64,000 nucleotides of DNA from Alloalcanivorax dieselolei B5 (GCF_000300005.1 NC_018691.1:930001-994000), one strand, 5' to 3'; shown: positions 55,199 through 64,000, counted from the first letter of the stretch. Notes: generated by a model from the letters alone, not told the origin. Translations and numbers: made by a program.

Positions 55199-55230
55199 AC
55201 CCCGTCCTCGTTGGTGGTCATGAACAGACT

Positions 55231-55428
55231 CTAAAGACCTTTCAATTCCTCGTTGCTCATGGTGCGGGCTTCTTCCTCCAGCATCACCGGGATGCCGTCC
55301 CGTATCGGGTAGGCCAGGCCGCTGGCCTTGCATTTCAGCTCGCTGGCCTTCTCATCCAGGATCAGCGGGGCCTTGCTGACCGGGCACACCAGAATGTCGA
55401 GCAGATTGGGGTCGATCATCGCCTTCAT
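55231..55428 (-). CDS. Trm112-family protein
   Basis: 65-residue zinc-ribbon-like protein (YcaR type) that in other organisms activates methyltransferases. '[14 protein letters not shown]' and '[18 protein letters not shown]' are diagnostic. One of the usual four cysteines is Ser (CPVSK), as in several pseudomonad homologs, so the metal site is incomplete. An ATG at 55419 is an alternative start with better ribosome-binding spacing. Confidence 0.88.
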   Translation of the reverse strand: MKAMIDPNLLDILVCPVSKAPLILDEKASELKCKASGLAYPIRDGIPVMLEEEARTMSNEELKGL

Positions 55429-55634
55429 ACCTCATCGTCATGATGGTTCGGGGCCGACTATACCAGCCCTCGGGGTCCCATGCGCGAATTCAAACAGTCG
55501 TTTGACTTGTGGGTCACAAATAGAGGTGGGCACTGATGACACCCTCACCTAAGATTGTGGCCCTTCAATGACGGCGGCGCCCTTGGGCGTGCCCGCTCGG
55601 AACCCCAGACAGACCGTTTTCAGGGAGACCTGAC

Positions 55635-57431
55635 ATGCCTGAGTATAAAGTCCCTTTGCGCGACATGCGCTTCGTTCTCAACGAGGTGCTGGACCTGGAT
55701 GCCCACTACGCCAAGCTGGGCCTGGAAGAAGTGAACAGCGAACTGCTCAACGCCTTCCTGGAGGAAGGGGCCAAGTTCGCGGAAAACGAACTGGCACCGC
55801 TGAACCGTTCCGGTGACGAGGAAGGCTGTCACTTCGAGGACGGCGTGGTCACCACCCCACAGGGCTTCAAGGAAGCCTACGCCAAGTACGTGGAAGGCGG
55901 CTGGCCGGCCATGGGCGGTGATCCGGAGTTCGGTGGTCAGGGCCTGCCCGGTTCCGCCAGTATCGCCATCTCCGAAATGACCGGCACCGCCAACTGGTCC
56001 TGGAGCATGTACCCGGGCCTGTCCCACGGCGCCGTGGCCACCATCGAGGCCCATGGCACCGACGAGCAGAAGCAGACCTACCTGCCGAAGCTGACCAGCG
56101 GTGAATGGACCGGCACCATGTGTCTGACCGAGCCGCACTGCGGTTCCGACCTGGGCATCCTGAAGAGCAAGGCCGAGCCCCAGGCCGATGGCTCCTACAA
56201 GATCACCGGCACCAAGATCTTCATCTCCGCTGGCGAACACGACATGGCCGAGAACATCGTCCACATCGTGCTGGCCCGCCTGCCGGAAGCGCCGAAAGGC
56301 ACCAAGGGCATCTCCCTGTTCATCGTGCCGAAGTTCCTCACCGACGGTAACGGCGGTGTGGGCGAGCGCAACGCGGTGGCCTGCGGCTCCATCGAGCACA
56401 AGATGGGCATCAAGGCTTCCGCTACCTGTGTGATGAACTTCGACGGCGCCACCGGTTATCTGATCGGTCCGGAGAACAAAGGCCTGAACTGCATGTTCAC
56501 CTTTATGAACTTCGCCCGCCTGGGTACCGCCATTCAGGGCGTGGCCCACGCCGAGCTGGGCTTCCAGGGCGGTCTGACCTACGCCAAGGACCGCCTCGCC
56601 ATGCGCAGCCTGAGCGGCCCGAAAAACCCGGACGGCCCGGCGGACCCGATCATCGTTCATCCGGATGTGCGCCGTATGCTGCTGACCAGCAAGGCGTTCG
56701 CCGAAGGCGGCCGTGCTCTGGTTTACCTGTGCGCGCAACTGGGCGACAGCGTGAAACTGGGCAAAACCGAGGAAGAGCGGGAAGAAGCCCACGAACTGAT
56801 GGCGCTGCTCACCCCGATCGCCAAGGCGTTCGTCACCGAAGCCGGTCTGGAAGCCGCCAACCACGGCGTGCAGATCTACGGTGGTCACGGCTTCATCCGC
56901 GAATGGGGCATGGAACAGAACGTGCGTGACGCACGCATCTCCACTCTGTACGAAGGCACCACCGGTATCCAGGCGCTCGACCTGCTGGGCCGTAAAGTGC
57001 TGATGAGCCAGGGCAAGGCGCTGCGTAACTTCACCAAGATCGTGCACAAGTTCTGTGAAGCCAACGCCGATAACGCCGATCTGCAGGAGTTCGTCGAGCC
57101 GCTGGCCGGTTGCAACCGTGAGTGGGGCGAGCTGACCCAGGCGATTGGCCTGCAGGCCATGCAGAATCCGGAATACGCTGGCGGCGCCTCTGTCGATTAC
57201 CTGATGTACTCCGGCTATGTGACCCTGGCTTACCTGTGGGCGCTGATGGCCTCCAAGGCCCAGGAACAACTGGCCGCCGGTGCGGGTGACGAGGCGTTCT
57301 ACAACGCCAAGATCAAGACCGCGCGTTTCTACTTCAAGCGCATCCTGCCGCGCACCGCCGGCCATAAAGGCGCCATCGAAGGCGGCGTGGACAGCATGAT
57401 GGATCTGGACGCCGAGCACTTCGCGTTCTGA
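55635..57431 (+). CDS. Acyl-CoA dehydrogenase, long (600-residue) type, copy 1
   Basis: 598-residue FAD enzyme of beta-oxidation. 'TMCLTEPHCGSDLGILK', 'KITGTKIFISAGEHD' and catalytic Glu in 'LYEGTTGIQALDLLGR' are present; the C-terminal 100 residues form the extra helical domain of the FadE-like long acyl-CoA dehydrogenases common in pseudomonads and Alcanivorax. Its own terminator follows at 57451. It shares roughly half its sequence with copy 2 at 58059. Substrate chain length is not deducible. Confidence 0.95.
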   Translation: MPEYKVPLRDMRFVLNEVLDLDAHYAKLGLEEVNSELLNAFLEEGAKFAENELAPLNRSGDEEGCHFEDGVVTTPQGFKEAYAKYVEGGWPAMGGDPEFGGQGLPGSASIAISEMTGTANWSWSMYPGLSHGAVATIEAHGTDEQKQTYLPKLTSGEWTGTMCLTEPHCGSDLGILKSKAEPQADGSYKITGTKIFISAGEHDMAENIVHIVLARLPEAPKGTKGISLFIVPKFLTDGNGGVGERNAVACGSIEHKMGIKASATCVMNFDGATGYLIGPENKGLNCMFTFMNFARLGTAIQGVAHAELGFQGGLTYAKDRLAMRSLSGPKNPDGPADPIIVHPDVRRMLLTSKAFAEGGRALVYLCAQLGDSVKLGKTEEEREEAHELMALLTPIAKAFVTEAGLEAANHGVQIYGGHGFIREWGMEQNVRDARISTLYEGTTGIQALDLLGRKVLMSQGKALRNFTKIVHKFCEANADNADLQEFVEPLAGCNREWGELTQAIGLQAMQNPEYAGGASVDYLMYSGYVTLAYLWALMASKAQEQLAAGAGDEAFYNAKIKTARFYFKRILPRTAGHKGAIEGGVDSMMDLDAEHFAF

Positions 57432-57450
57432 TTGTCGGCATGTTCTGTTG

Positions 57451-57476
57451 AAAAGCCCGCTTCGGCGGGCTTTTTT
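57451..57476 (+). terminator. Rho-independent terminator after acyl-CoA dehydrogenase 1
   Basis: Perfect stem AAAAGCCCGC-TTCG-GCGGGCTTTTTT, 20 bases after the stop codon. UUCG loop and six T make it a strong terminator. Confidence 0.92.
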
Positions 57477-57599
57477 GTGGCCGGCCGTCCCTGGCGGTCA
57501 TCCTTCCTTTCTCATCGGGGAGGCCTGGAGCTTCGTGGCTGGGTCTTGCGCGTTCCCCGTACGAAGACAGTGGGCGGTGGCCATGCTGTAATAGCCGCC

Positions 57600-57971
57600 A
57601 TGATCAAGATTCTGTTGTGGCGAACACTGGCCTTGCTGACTCTGGCGCTGGGCATGATCGGCGTGGTGGTGCCCGGTCTGCCCACGGTGCCGTTTTTGCT
57701 GCTGGCGGCCTGGGCCGGCACGCACGGTTGGCCGCGTCTGGAGCACTGGCTGCTCAATCACCCTCGCTACGGCTTCTCGATCCGGCAGTGGCGTGAACAT
57801 GGCGCGGTATCCCGTCGCGCCAAGGTCGCGGCGACTCTGATGATGGCGCTGAGCGTACTGCTGATCACGCTGTCGGCGGCGCCTTTGCTGGTGAAAATCA
57901 GCGTGCCCGCCTTCCTCTGCGTGACCCTGATCTGGCTGTGGAAACGGCCGGAACCGGGCGGTCACGGATGA
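57600..57971 (+). CDS. YbaN family (DUF454) inner membrane protein
   Basis: 123-residue membrane protein with two helical hairpins (about 5-40 and 75-113) and the family motif 'LGMIGVVVPGLPTVPFLLLAAWA'. The ATG at 57600 was chosen because the upstream reading runs back through the terminator. It sits alone between two acyl-CoA dehydrogenase genes; function is unknown. Confidence 0.85.
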   Translation: MIKILLWRTLALLTLALGMIGVVVPGLPTVPFLLLAAWAGTHGWPRLEHWLLNHPRYGFSIRQWREHGAVSRRAKVAATLMMALSVLLITLSAAPLLVKISVPAFLCVTLIWLWKRPEPGGHG

Positions 57972-58058
57972 ATGGGGAGTCACAAATAATCGTTTACCGC
58001 ACCGGCGTCGTGGCTAAACTGACCGCCTTTCACACGGTCAGCAATCGGGAGACAGACC

Positions 58059-59846
58059 ATGGCGATCTACAAGGCTCCTTTGGAAGACATGCGTTTCGTG
58101 CTTAACGACGTGTTTCAGGCGGAACACCTCTGGTCTTCCTTGCCCCCTATCTCCGAAGTGACCCGCGATCTTTCCGATGCCGTGCTTGAAGAGGCCGGCA
58201 AGATGGTGGAGAACCTGCTGTTTCCGCTGAACCGTGACGGTGACGAGGAAGGTTGTCACTTCGAGGACGGCGTCGTCACCACACCGAAAGGCTTCAAGGA
58301 AGCCTTCAAAACCTATGCCGAAAACGGCTGGAGCGCGTTCTCCGGCAATCCGGAATTTGGCGGCCAGGGTATGCCGAAATCCCTGGCGGTGCTGTTCGAG
58401 GAAATGATGCACAGCGCCAACTCCTCCTTCGCGCTGTACCCGGCGCTGACCAACGGCGCCACTCTGTGTCTGGACGCCCACGCCAGCGACGAGTTGAAAC
58501 AGGCTTACCTGCCCAAGCTGTACAGTGGCGAATGGGCCGGCACCATGTGTCTGACCGAACCGCATTGCGGCACTGACCTGGGCATTCTGCGCACCAAGGC
58601 GGTACCCCGGGACGACGGCTCCTATCAGATCAGCGGGACCAAGATTTTCATTACCGGCGGCGAGCACGACATGGTGGATAACATCATCCATCTGGTGCTG
58701 GCGAAACTGCCGGACGCCCCGGCCGGTTCCAAGGGCATCTCTCTATTCCTGGTGCCGAAGTTCCTGCCGGACGCCGACCCTGTCAGTGGCAAGGAAGCCG
58801 GCGAACGCAACGGCGTCGCCGCCGGCTCCATCGAGCACAAGATGGGCATCAAAGGTTCCGCCACCTGCGTGATGAACTTCGACAGCGCCAAGGGGTGGCT
58901 GGTCGGCGAAATCAACCAGGGGCTGGCGTGTATGTTCACCATGATGAACTACGAGCGTCTGTCCATCGGTATCCAGGGACTGGGACTGGGCGAAGCCAGT
59001 TATCAGAGCGCGGTGGATTACGCCCGCGAACGTATTCAAGGGCGCGCCGCCACCGGTGCCGCCAATCCGGATGGTGCCGCCGACCCGATCATCGTGCACG
59101 GTGACGTACGCCGTATGCTGATGACCATGCGTGCCCTCAATGAAGGCGGCCGCGCCTTGTCCGCTTACGTTGGTATCCAACTGGATCTGGTGAAGTTTTC
59201 CGAAGATGAGGAAGTGCGCCGCAAGGCGGCGGATCGCGTGGCGCTGCTGACGCCGGTGGCGAAAGCGTTCTTCACCGATCGCGGTTTCGAAACCACGGTG
59301 CTGGGTCAGCAGGTGTTTGGCGGTCACGGTTACATTCGTGAGTGGGGTATGGAGCAGTTCGTGCGCGATTGCCGTATCTCGCAAATCTATGAAGGCACCA
59401 ACGGCATCCAGGCGCTGGATCTGGCCGGCCGGAAAGTGACTCGCAATGGTGGTCGTTACGTGGAGTCGTTCCTGGCGGAAGTGCGCCACTGGATCGAAGA
59501 GAATGGCCAGGAAGCAGGCCTGGACGGCGTGCGCGAGCCGCTGGTCGCGGCGGTGGATCGTCTGCAAATGGCCACCGAGGAATTGCTGCGTCAGGCCGGT
59601 GATAATCCGGATGCGGTCAATGCCGGCGCGGTGGAGTATCTGGACCTCTTCGGTTATGTCACCTACGCCTGGCTGTGGGCGATGATGATGGTCAACGCCG
59701 CCGGGCGTGACGACGACTTCGGTCGTGCCAAGATGATCACCGGACGGTTCTACTTCGAGCGTCTGCTGCCGCGCAGCGAAGCCCTGGCGCGGCAATTGAA
59801 AGCCGGTGCGGAAACCATGATGAGCCTCGACGCGGATTTGTTTTAA
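58059..59846 (+). CDS. Acyl-CoA dehydrogenase, long (600-residue) type, copy 2
   Basis: 595-residue paralog of the enzyme at 55635, with 'TMCLTEPHCGTDLGILR', 'SGTKIFITGGEHDMVD' and the catalytic Glu in 'IYEGTNGIQALDLAGR'. Same long C-terminal domain. GGGAG precedes the ATG. The pair may cover different chain lengths in alkane-derived fatty acid oxidation. Followed by a repeat-rich convergent spacer. Confidence 0.95.
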   Translation: MAIYKAPLEDMRFVLNDVFQAEHLWSSLPPISEVTRDLSDAVLEEAGKMVENLLFPLNRDGDEEGCHFEDGVVTTPKGFKEAFKTYAENGWSAFSGNPEFGGQGMPKSLAVLFEEMMHSANSSFALYPALTNGATLCLDAHASDELKQAYLPKLYSGEWAGTMCLTEPHCGTDLGILRTKAVPRDDGSYQISGTKIFITGGEHDMVDNIIHLVLAKLPDAPAGSKGISLFLVPKFLPDADPVSGKEAGERNGVAAGSIEHKMGIKGSATCVMNFDSAKGWLVGEINQGLACMFTMMNYERLSIGIQGLGLGEASYQSAVDYARERIQGRAATGAANPDGAADPIIVHGDVRRMLMTMRALNEGGRALSAYVGIQLDLVKFSEDEEVRRKAADRVALLTPVAKAFFTDRGFETTVLGQQVFGGHGYIREWGMEQFVRDCRISQIYEGTNGIQALDLAGRKVTRNGGRYVESFLAEVRHWIEENGQEAGLDGVREPLVAAVDRLQMATEELLRQAGDNPDAVNAGAVEYLDLFGYVTYAWLWAMMMVNAAGRDDDFGRAKMITGRFYFERLLPRSEALARQLKAGAETMMSLDADLF

Positions 59847-59855
59847 GCGGTTAAA

Positions 59856-59972
59856 GTGGGGAGCCGCCCGGCGGCTTCCCACAGACCGGACTACGAAGCC
59901 GCTGTAGGAGCTTGCCTTGCAAGCGAATGGGCAGGCACCAAAAGATTCGCTTTGCAGGGCAAGCTCCTACAG
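59856..59972. repeat. REP-like palindromes between convergent genes
   Basis: Two inverted repeats: GTGGGGAGCCGC / GCGGCTTCCCAC (59856-59867 and 59871-59882), and CTGTAGGAGCTTGCCTTGCA with AGCGAAT (59902-59928) against its imperfect complement (59945-59972). The second matches the inner core of the nested elements. It fills the 162-base gap between acyl-CoA dehydrogenase 2 and the phosphopantetheinyl transferase gene, and likely acts as a bidirectional terminator. No gene seen here. Confidence 0.8.
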
Positions 59973-60008
59973 AAGCCTCGTACAGGAGGCCCTATAGCGC
60001 CTCTGAAG

Positions 60009-60710
60009 TCATTCCTCGCCGTCCCGCGCCACCAGAATCCAGCTGAGCACCCCGCCGTTCTGTTCCCGCCACTGATAATCCAGCGCCACGCCGGTGCGCC
60101 ACTCATCCGATAGAGTAGTGCGCAACACGATGCGATGGTCATCCAGCAGAGCCGCGTCCTGGAAATAAAAGCGTTGGCCGGTAAGCGGATAAAGCGCTTT
60201 GAACAACGCCTCCTTCACCGAGAAAGTGAGTGAAACGCGGCGCGCCTGTTGTTCCTGATCCAGGTCCGACAACGCCTCGATCTCCGCTTCCGTCAGCAAC
60301 TGCTCGCGCAGTTTCAGCGCCCGTTGCGGGGCGATCCACGCTTCCGCGTCCAGGCCGACGCCACGCCAACGCCTCCGATCAGCCACCAATGCCGCCGCTC
60401 GGCCCTGAGCGTGGGTGATGGCCCCGCATACCGCCAGTGGCCAGACCGGTGCCCGATCCTCTCCGTAGCCGGGCAGGTCCGGGGCATGAGTGACCGCCTC
60501 GATGGCCGCTCTGGCGCAGCATCGCCCCGCCAGATACTCGGCCAGCCGCTTTTCCACCGCGCCCCGCAGGGACGCTGGCAGCGGCACTGCCTGATGTTCG
60601 AAATCTTCCAGCCGGGTCCGTTCCGGATAATAGCCGCCGCTGGCCAGACAGAGACCGTCTTGCCAGTGCTCAAGTTGAATAGGATCCAGGCTGGATACGG
60701 ATTCGGGCAT
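60009..60710 (-). CDS. 4'-phosphopantetheinyl transferase (EntD type)
   Basis: 233-residue enzyme that loads the phosphopantetheine arm on carrier proteins. Catalytic region 'GVGLDAEAWI' (Asp, metal) and 'TFSVKEALFKALYPL' (Glu and Lys of the family FSxKEAxFK motif) are complete. N-terminal 'PLPASLRGAVEKRLAEYLAGR' is typical of EntD/Sfp-like proteins. No adjacent synthase genes, so it may serve distant carrier proteins. Confidence 0.93.
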   Translation of the reverse strand: MPESVSSLDPIQLEHWQDGLCLASGGYYPERTRLEDFEHQAVPLPASLRGAVEKRLAEYLAGRCCARAAIEAVTHAPDLPGYGEDRAPVWPLAVCGAITHAQGRAAALVADRRRWRGVGLDAEAWIAPQRALKLREQLLTEAEIEALSDLDQEQQARRVSLTFSVKEALFKALYPLTGQRFYFQDAALLDDHRIVLRTTLSDEWRTGVALDYQWREQNGGVLSWILVARDGEE

Positions 60711-60773
60711 AACACGGCGCTCGCTGACGGGGTCTTTATACTGGCGTCTGCCCGCGATGTCGGCAAGTCGGGC

Positions 60774-61100
60774 TCAACGCGGCGGACGCTGCGGCTTGAC
60801 GCCACTTCCCAGCGCGTTCCCCATACGATTGCGCAACGCCGACTGACTGAACTGCCCGGTCTGGTTGGGCGGTAGGCGGGTGACATCGGCGGAGTCCAGC
60901 GCCGGGTTATCTCCTTTTGCGCCTTCGGGAATCGACGTCGGCATCATCTTCCGTTGCAGGCAGTCGTAGGGCAGGGCGCGATGGCCGTTCACTTCTACTT
61001 CCACACAGGAAGGCTCATCGGCCTCGGACGCGGGCGCTTCCGCCGCGTGTAGCGCCGGCGCCATCAGTACCAGCCATCCCATGCTTATCCAGTGCTTCAT
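60774..61100 (-). CDS. Small secreted protein of unknown function
   Basis: 108-residue protein with a signal peptide (ending 'LHAAEA') and a hydrophilic mature part with two cysteines ('PSCVEVEVNGHRALPYDC', likely a disulphide) followed by a disordered stretch rich in P, N, Q and G. I recognise no family. Its upstream spacer (61101-61464, 364 bases, no gene) contains two related direct repeats shared with the divergent TpsB gene. Confidence 0.65.
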   Translation of the reverse strand: MKHWISMGWLVLMAPALHAAEAPASEADEPSCVEVEVNGHRALPYDCLQRKMMPTSIPEGAKGDNPALDSADVTRLPPNQTGQFSQSALRNRMGNALGSGVKPQRPPR

Positions 61101-61166
61101 GTCGTTTCCGTTTTCTATCGATGAATGTGCCCGCTGCCAGGAGAATGAAAACGCGGCGGTTTTTCA

Positions 61167-61310
61167 GTGAATTTTTCATGACGGGCCGTTCCGCTCCCCA
61201 CCGTTCCTCTCTATCGCCGCTCTGGCGCCGCCTGGGCGCCGATCAGAGGCCCCCGGTCAGCTTCTTTTTTGCTGTAGCAATGCGGTCTTTCCGTGAATTT
61301 TTGGTGACAA
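61167..61310. promoter_or_regulatory. Paired direct repeats upstream of tpsB (Pho-box-like)
   Basis: Two 18-bp sites, GTGAATT-TTTC-ATGACGG (61167-61184) and GTGAATT-TTTG-GTGACAA (61293-61310), lie 126 bp apart in the spacer between tpsB and the divergent small gene; the wider 27-bp contexts agree at 23 positions. Read on the minus strand each gives [CT][CT]GTCA[TC]-nAAA-AATTCAC. The first half fits a PhoB half-site; the second half fits only partly. Confidence 0.4.
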
Positions 61311-61464
61311 CGGTTCGGTTCTGACGGACTCCCGCCATCTAGAGAGTGTTAACTGGATCACCGTCTTTGCCGCGGTGTGTTTCGGGGTTGTGGTTCGTGG
61401 TTACCAGAGTTTCCCACGGTGATGCTGGCCACCGATCTATGTATGTGTTTGCAGAGTCGAGTCA

Positions 61465-63096
61465 ATGCGTGACGCCAACAGAATGAGCGGAATGTCCTGG
61501 TTTATGGGGGGAATGTTTGTGGCAGCCATGACTTTGACATCGTCACTTCATGCTCAACAAGGCGCTACCGGCCATGAGGGACGGACGGAGGCGCCGGTGG
61601 CGGCACCGAGAACGGTGACCATCAACGAATATATTGTGCGCGGTAACACGGTTCTGGAGGTGCGTGACATTGAGAAAGCGGTGTACCCCTTTCTCGGTCC
61701 GGAACGAAGCCTGGAAGACATCCAGAGCGCGCAAAAGGCTCTGCAAAAGGTTTATCAGGACAAAGGATATCAATCCGTTTACGTGGAGCTGCCGGAGCAG
61801 CGGGTCAACGGCGGCGTGGTCTATCTGCAGGTGGTCGAGGTTACCGTGGGCCGGGTGCGCGTGGTGGGCGCCGAGCATCACTCTCCGCTGAAGATCCGCG
61901 AGGAAGTGCCGGCACTGCGGGAAGGCGTGGTGCCCAATTTCGAACTGGTGCAGGACGATCTGACCAAGGTGAACCGCACTGGCAAGCGGCAGGTGATGCC
62001 GGTGGTCAAGGAAGGCGCCATTCCCGGCACCATGGATGTGGATCTGGCCGTCGAGGATCAGACGCCCTGGAACGGCAGCCTGACCTTGAACAACGATTAC
62101 AGCGCCGACACGGAAAAGCTGCGCACCGTCGCCACCCTCGGTCATTCCAACCTGTGGCAACGGGGGCACAGCATGTCGCTGACCCTGTTCACCGCGCCGG
62201 AGGATACCGATAACGCCGAGGTCTGGTCGTTGAGCTACGGCATGCCGCTGTCCGAGCGCTGGTCCCTGCGCTTCTCCGGTTATACCTCCGACAGTGACGT
62301 CAATACCGTGGGCGGCACCAGCGTATTGGGGCAAGGACAGTCCTACGGCGTTGCCGCCACCTACAGCATTCCGTTCGACGGCACCTGGGGACATTCCTTC
62401 TCCCTCGGCGTTGATTTCAAGGACTTCGATGAGTCGCTGGAATTCGGCGGCGAAGAGGACACCATCCCGCTGAAATACGCGCCTTTTACCTTTGGCTATA
62501 ACGGCTACTACTACACCGAAAAGAACCAGGGCTCGATCAATCTGACCCTGGTTACCGCTACCAATGAATTCCCCAGCAACAGCAGCGGCTGGGAAGAGTT
62601 CGATTACAAACGGTACCGGGCCAAACCGGATTTCGCCGTGATCAAGGCCGAGGCCAGCAACGAGAGGCTGCTGGGCGAGTGGGGGCTGGCGACAAAACTG
62701 AGCGCGCAAATGGCGTCCGGCTCGCTGGTGTCCAACGAGCAGTTCGCGGTGGGAGGTTCCGGCACGGTTCGGGGTTATCTGTCCGCGGAGCAATCCGCCG
62801 ACGACGGTGTGCTGGCCAGTATTGAACTGCGCACCCCCTCCATCGCCGAGTGGCTGGGGTCCCCCTGGAGTCTGCTGCGCGCCCATGTCTTCGGTGAAGG
62901 CGCGCATCTGACACTGCAAAACCCGTTGCCGGAACAGGACGATGAATTCGACCTGGCCAGTGTCGGTGTTGGTCTGCGGGCGGAGATTGGTGCCTGGTTG
63001 AGCGGACGGCTGGATCTGGGGTACCCGCTTACCGACGCGGAAAACACGGAAAAACATGACCCCAGAGTGCATTTCAGTATTACCGCCAGTTTCTGA
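61465..63096 (+). CDS. Two-partner secretion outer membrane transporter (TpsB, ShlB/FhaC family)
   Basis: 543-residue outer membrane transporter: signal peptide (ends 'LHAQQ'), two POTRA domains (about 50-200, 'INEYIVRGNTVLEVRDIEKAV' spans the first) and a 16-strand barrel ending 'HFSITASF'. The conserved 'VRGY' of loop L6 is seen as 'GSGTVRGYLS'. It would secrete a large TpsA partner, not present in the remaining window. The next gene is a DUF2341/LamG protein, as next to P. aeruginosa pdtB, and this TpsB may be PdtB-like. Confidence 0.92.
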   Translation: MRDANRMSGMSWFMGGMFVAAMTLTSSLHAQQGATGHEGRTEAPVAAPRTVTINEYIVRGNTVLEVRDIEKAVYPFLGPERSLEDIQSAQKALQKVYQDKGYQSVYVELPEQRVNGGVVYLQVVEVTVGRVRVVGAEHHSPLKIREEVPALREGVVPNFELVQDDLTKVNRTGKRQVMPVVKEGAIPGTMDVDLAVEDQTPWNGSLTLNNDYSADTEKLRTVATLGHSNLWQRGHSMSLTLFTAPEDTDNAEVWSLSYGMPLSERWSLRFSGYTSDSDVNTVGGTSVLGQGQSYGVAATYSIPFDGTWGHSFSLGVDFKDFDESLEFGGEEDTIPLKYAPFTFGYNGYYYTEKNQGSINLTLVTATNEFPSNSSGWEEFDYKRYRAKPDFAVIKAEASNERLLGEWGLATKLSAQMASGSLVSNEQFAVGGSGTVRGYLSAEQSADDGVLASIELRTPSIAEWLGSPWSLLRAHVFGEGAHLTLQNPLPEQDDEFDLASVGVGLRAEIGAWLSGRLDLGYPLTDAENTEKHDPRVHFSITASF

Positions 63097-63155
63097 ACAG
63101 AACCAAGGGCGTCCCCAAGGGCGACCAAACAGCTTGTTTTTCGGAGTGTCTGATC

Positions 63156-64000
63156 ATGCAACAACGCCTGCTGATTTTTCTCATATCCTGCCTGGGTGCG
63201 CTGTTGCCCACCCTGGCCCATGCCTGGTGGCAAGACGACTGGAGTTACCGCAAGCAAATCACCATCGATACCTCGCCCCAGGGCGCGGCCATCGATCAGC
63301 GGGTCGGCCGGGTACCGCTGCTGGTACGTCTGCATACCGGTAATTTCAGTTTTCAGGACGTCCAGGAAAACGGCTCGGACCTGCGCTTTGTCGCCGCGGA
63401 CGATCAGACCGTTCTCAATCATCAGATTGAAAGTTTCGACGCGCTGTTGGGCGTGGCCTACATCTGGGTGGACGTGCCGGCGCTGGAAGCCGGGTCCAGC
63501 CAGGATGTCTGGATGTATTACGGCAACCCCGACGCACCGGCCACCAGCAACGGTCAGGCGGTGTTCGACGCGGATTACACCCTGGTCTATCACTTTGACC
63601 AGGCGCCCGGCGCACCGGCCCGTGATGCCACCGCCTACGGCAACAACTCCAGTAACACCGTGCCGCAAAGTGTCACCGGGGTGATCGGCCAGGCAGCCGC
63701 CTTCGCCGGTGGCGAACCGCTGATGGTGGACGCCGCGCCGGCCCTGGCGACGCCCGCCGCCGGTCAGTTCTCCTTCAGCGCCTGGGTGCGTGCCGATCAG
63801 AGTGCCAACGAACAGCTGATTTATGCCCGCCGTGACTCCGGCAACTCGCTGCTGATCGGAATCAATGCTGGCCAGCCTTTCGTTGAGGTCAATGGCCAGA
63901 GGACGGCGCCGGCGCAACCACTGGCATCCGGTCAGTGGCAGCACCTGGCGGTGACCGCCGATGGGCAGCAAGTGGCGTTGTACGTGAATGGCCGCCAGAT
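63156..64000 (+). CDS. DUF2341 and LamG domain protein, 3' end cut off
   Basis: The reading is open to the window edge: 281 complete codons, no stop. A signal peptide ends near 'AHA'; a DUF2341 domain follows (about 25-125, 'WWQDDWSYRKQITIDTSP', 'WMYYGNP'), then a LamG/concanavalin-like domain (about 145 onward, 'VYHFDQAPGAPARDATAYGN', 'FSFSAWVRADQS', 'QWQHLAVTADGQ'). In this family the C-terminal half is often a MotA/TolQ/ExbB proton channel; that would lie beyond the window. It starts 59 bases after tpsB and is most likely co-transcribed with it. Confidence 0.85.
   Translation, partial: MQQRLLIFLISCLGALLPTLAHAWWQDDWSYRKQITIDTSPQGAAIDQRVGRVPLLVRLHTGNFSFQDVQENGSDLRFVAADDQTVLNHQIESFDALLGVAYIWVDVPALEAGSSQDVWMYYGNPDAPATSNGQAVFDADYTLVYHFDQAPGAPARDATAYGNNSSNTVPQSVTGVIGQAAAFAGGEPLMVDAAPALATPAAGQFSFSAWVRADQSANEQLIYARRDSGNSLLIGINAGQPFVEVNGQRTAPAQPLASGQWQHLAVTADGQQVALYVNGRQ

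Noticed and set aside
55620-57419. Long antisense reading of 599 codons opposite acyl-CoA dehydrogenase 1
   Set aside because: Typical GC-bias shadow; the plus-strand protein has full family motifs and the antisense product has none.

Overview
The window looks like chromosomal DNA of a marine, halotolerant, GC-rich gammaproteobacterium. The gene set (ectoine operon, acetate-type symporter with a CrbS/CrbR-like two-component system, FolE2, two 600-residue acyl-CoA dehydrogenases, flavin monooxygenase operon) fits Alcanivorax or a close relative. This is inferred from gene content, because no rRNA or other taxonomic marker lies in the window. About 55 protein genes are supported. I saw no tRNA, rRNA, transposase, phage gene or CRISPR array.

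Layout. 1-4810: 3' part of a chaperone-usher pilus operon (major pilin, chaperone, usher, tip subunit). 4884-8300: a secreted LysM-FecR protein and a CHASE2 sensor kinase. 8459-17481: a carbon-uptake and signalling block (DUF4212 plus SSF symporter, a cNMP/CBS/nucleotidyltransferase protein, a DEDDh exonuclease, a CrbS-like symporter-kinase hybrid, a CrbR-like regulator). 17562-20418: ectR-ectA-ectB-ectC, all on the minus strand. 20613-23027: a second SSF symporter and a TPR protein. 23388-33464: a probable zinc-starvation region. It holds zinc-independent FolE2, a ZnuD-like TonB receptor under a near-perfect Zur box, a His-rich AztD-like lipoprotein, DUF2946, an off-site yidD, and a compact thrS-hisI-cysS operon that looks like second copies. 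33648-36615: convergent c-di-GMP enzymes (HD-GYP and GGDEF). 36730-46190: mixed housekeeping and regulatory genes (RHH, LysR, QueD-like, HIT, TetR/DUF2855, GNAT, DegV, AcpH, SDR, 3D domain). 46204-51556: a Baeyer-Villiger-type monooxygenase, hydrolase and SDR operon with a divergent AraC regulator, then a second hydrolase whose catalytic serine is alanine. 51602-55428: lipoprotein, macro domain, nicotinate phosphoribosyltransferase, phospholipase A, Trm112. 55635-60710: two acyl-CoA dehydrogenases flanking a YbaN-like protein, then a phosphopantetheinyl transferase. 61465-64000: a TpsB transporter and the start of a DUF2341/LamG protein, resembling the P. aeruginosa pdtB-exbB2 neighbourhood.

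The most unusual non-coding signal is a family of nested palindromic elements (35202-35390, 38138-38332, 50474-50631). Each has 34-36 bp outer arms around an inner REP-like palindrome. Each sits exactly between convergent genes, and several flanking genes take their stop codon from the element. The most interesting gene-level signal is the combined low-zinc region from folE2 to thrS.
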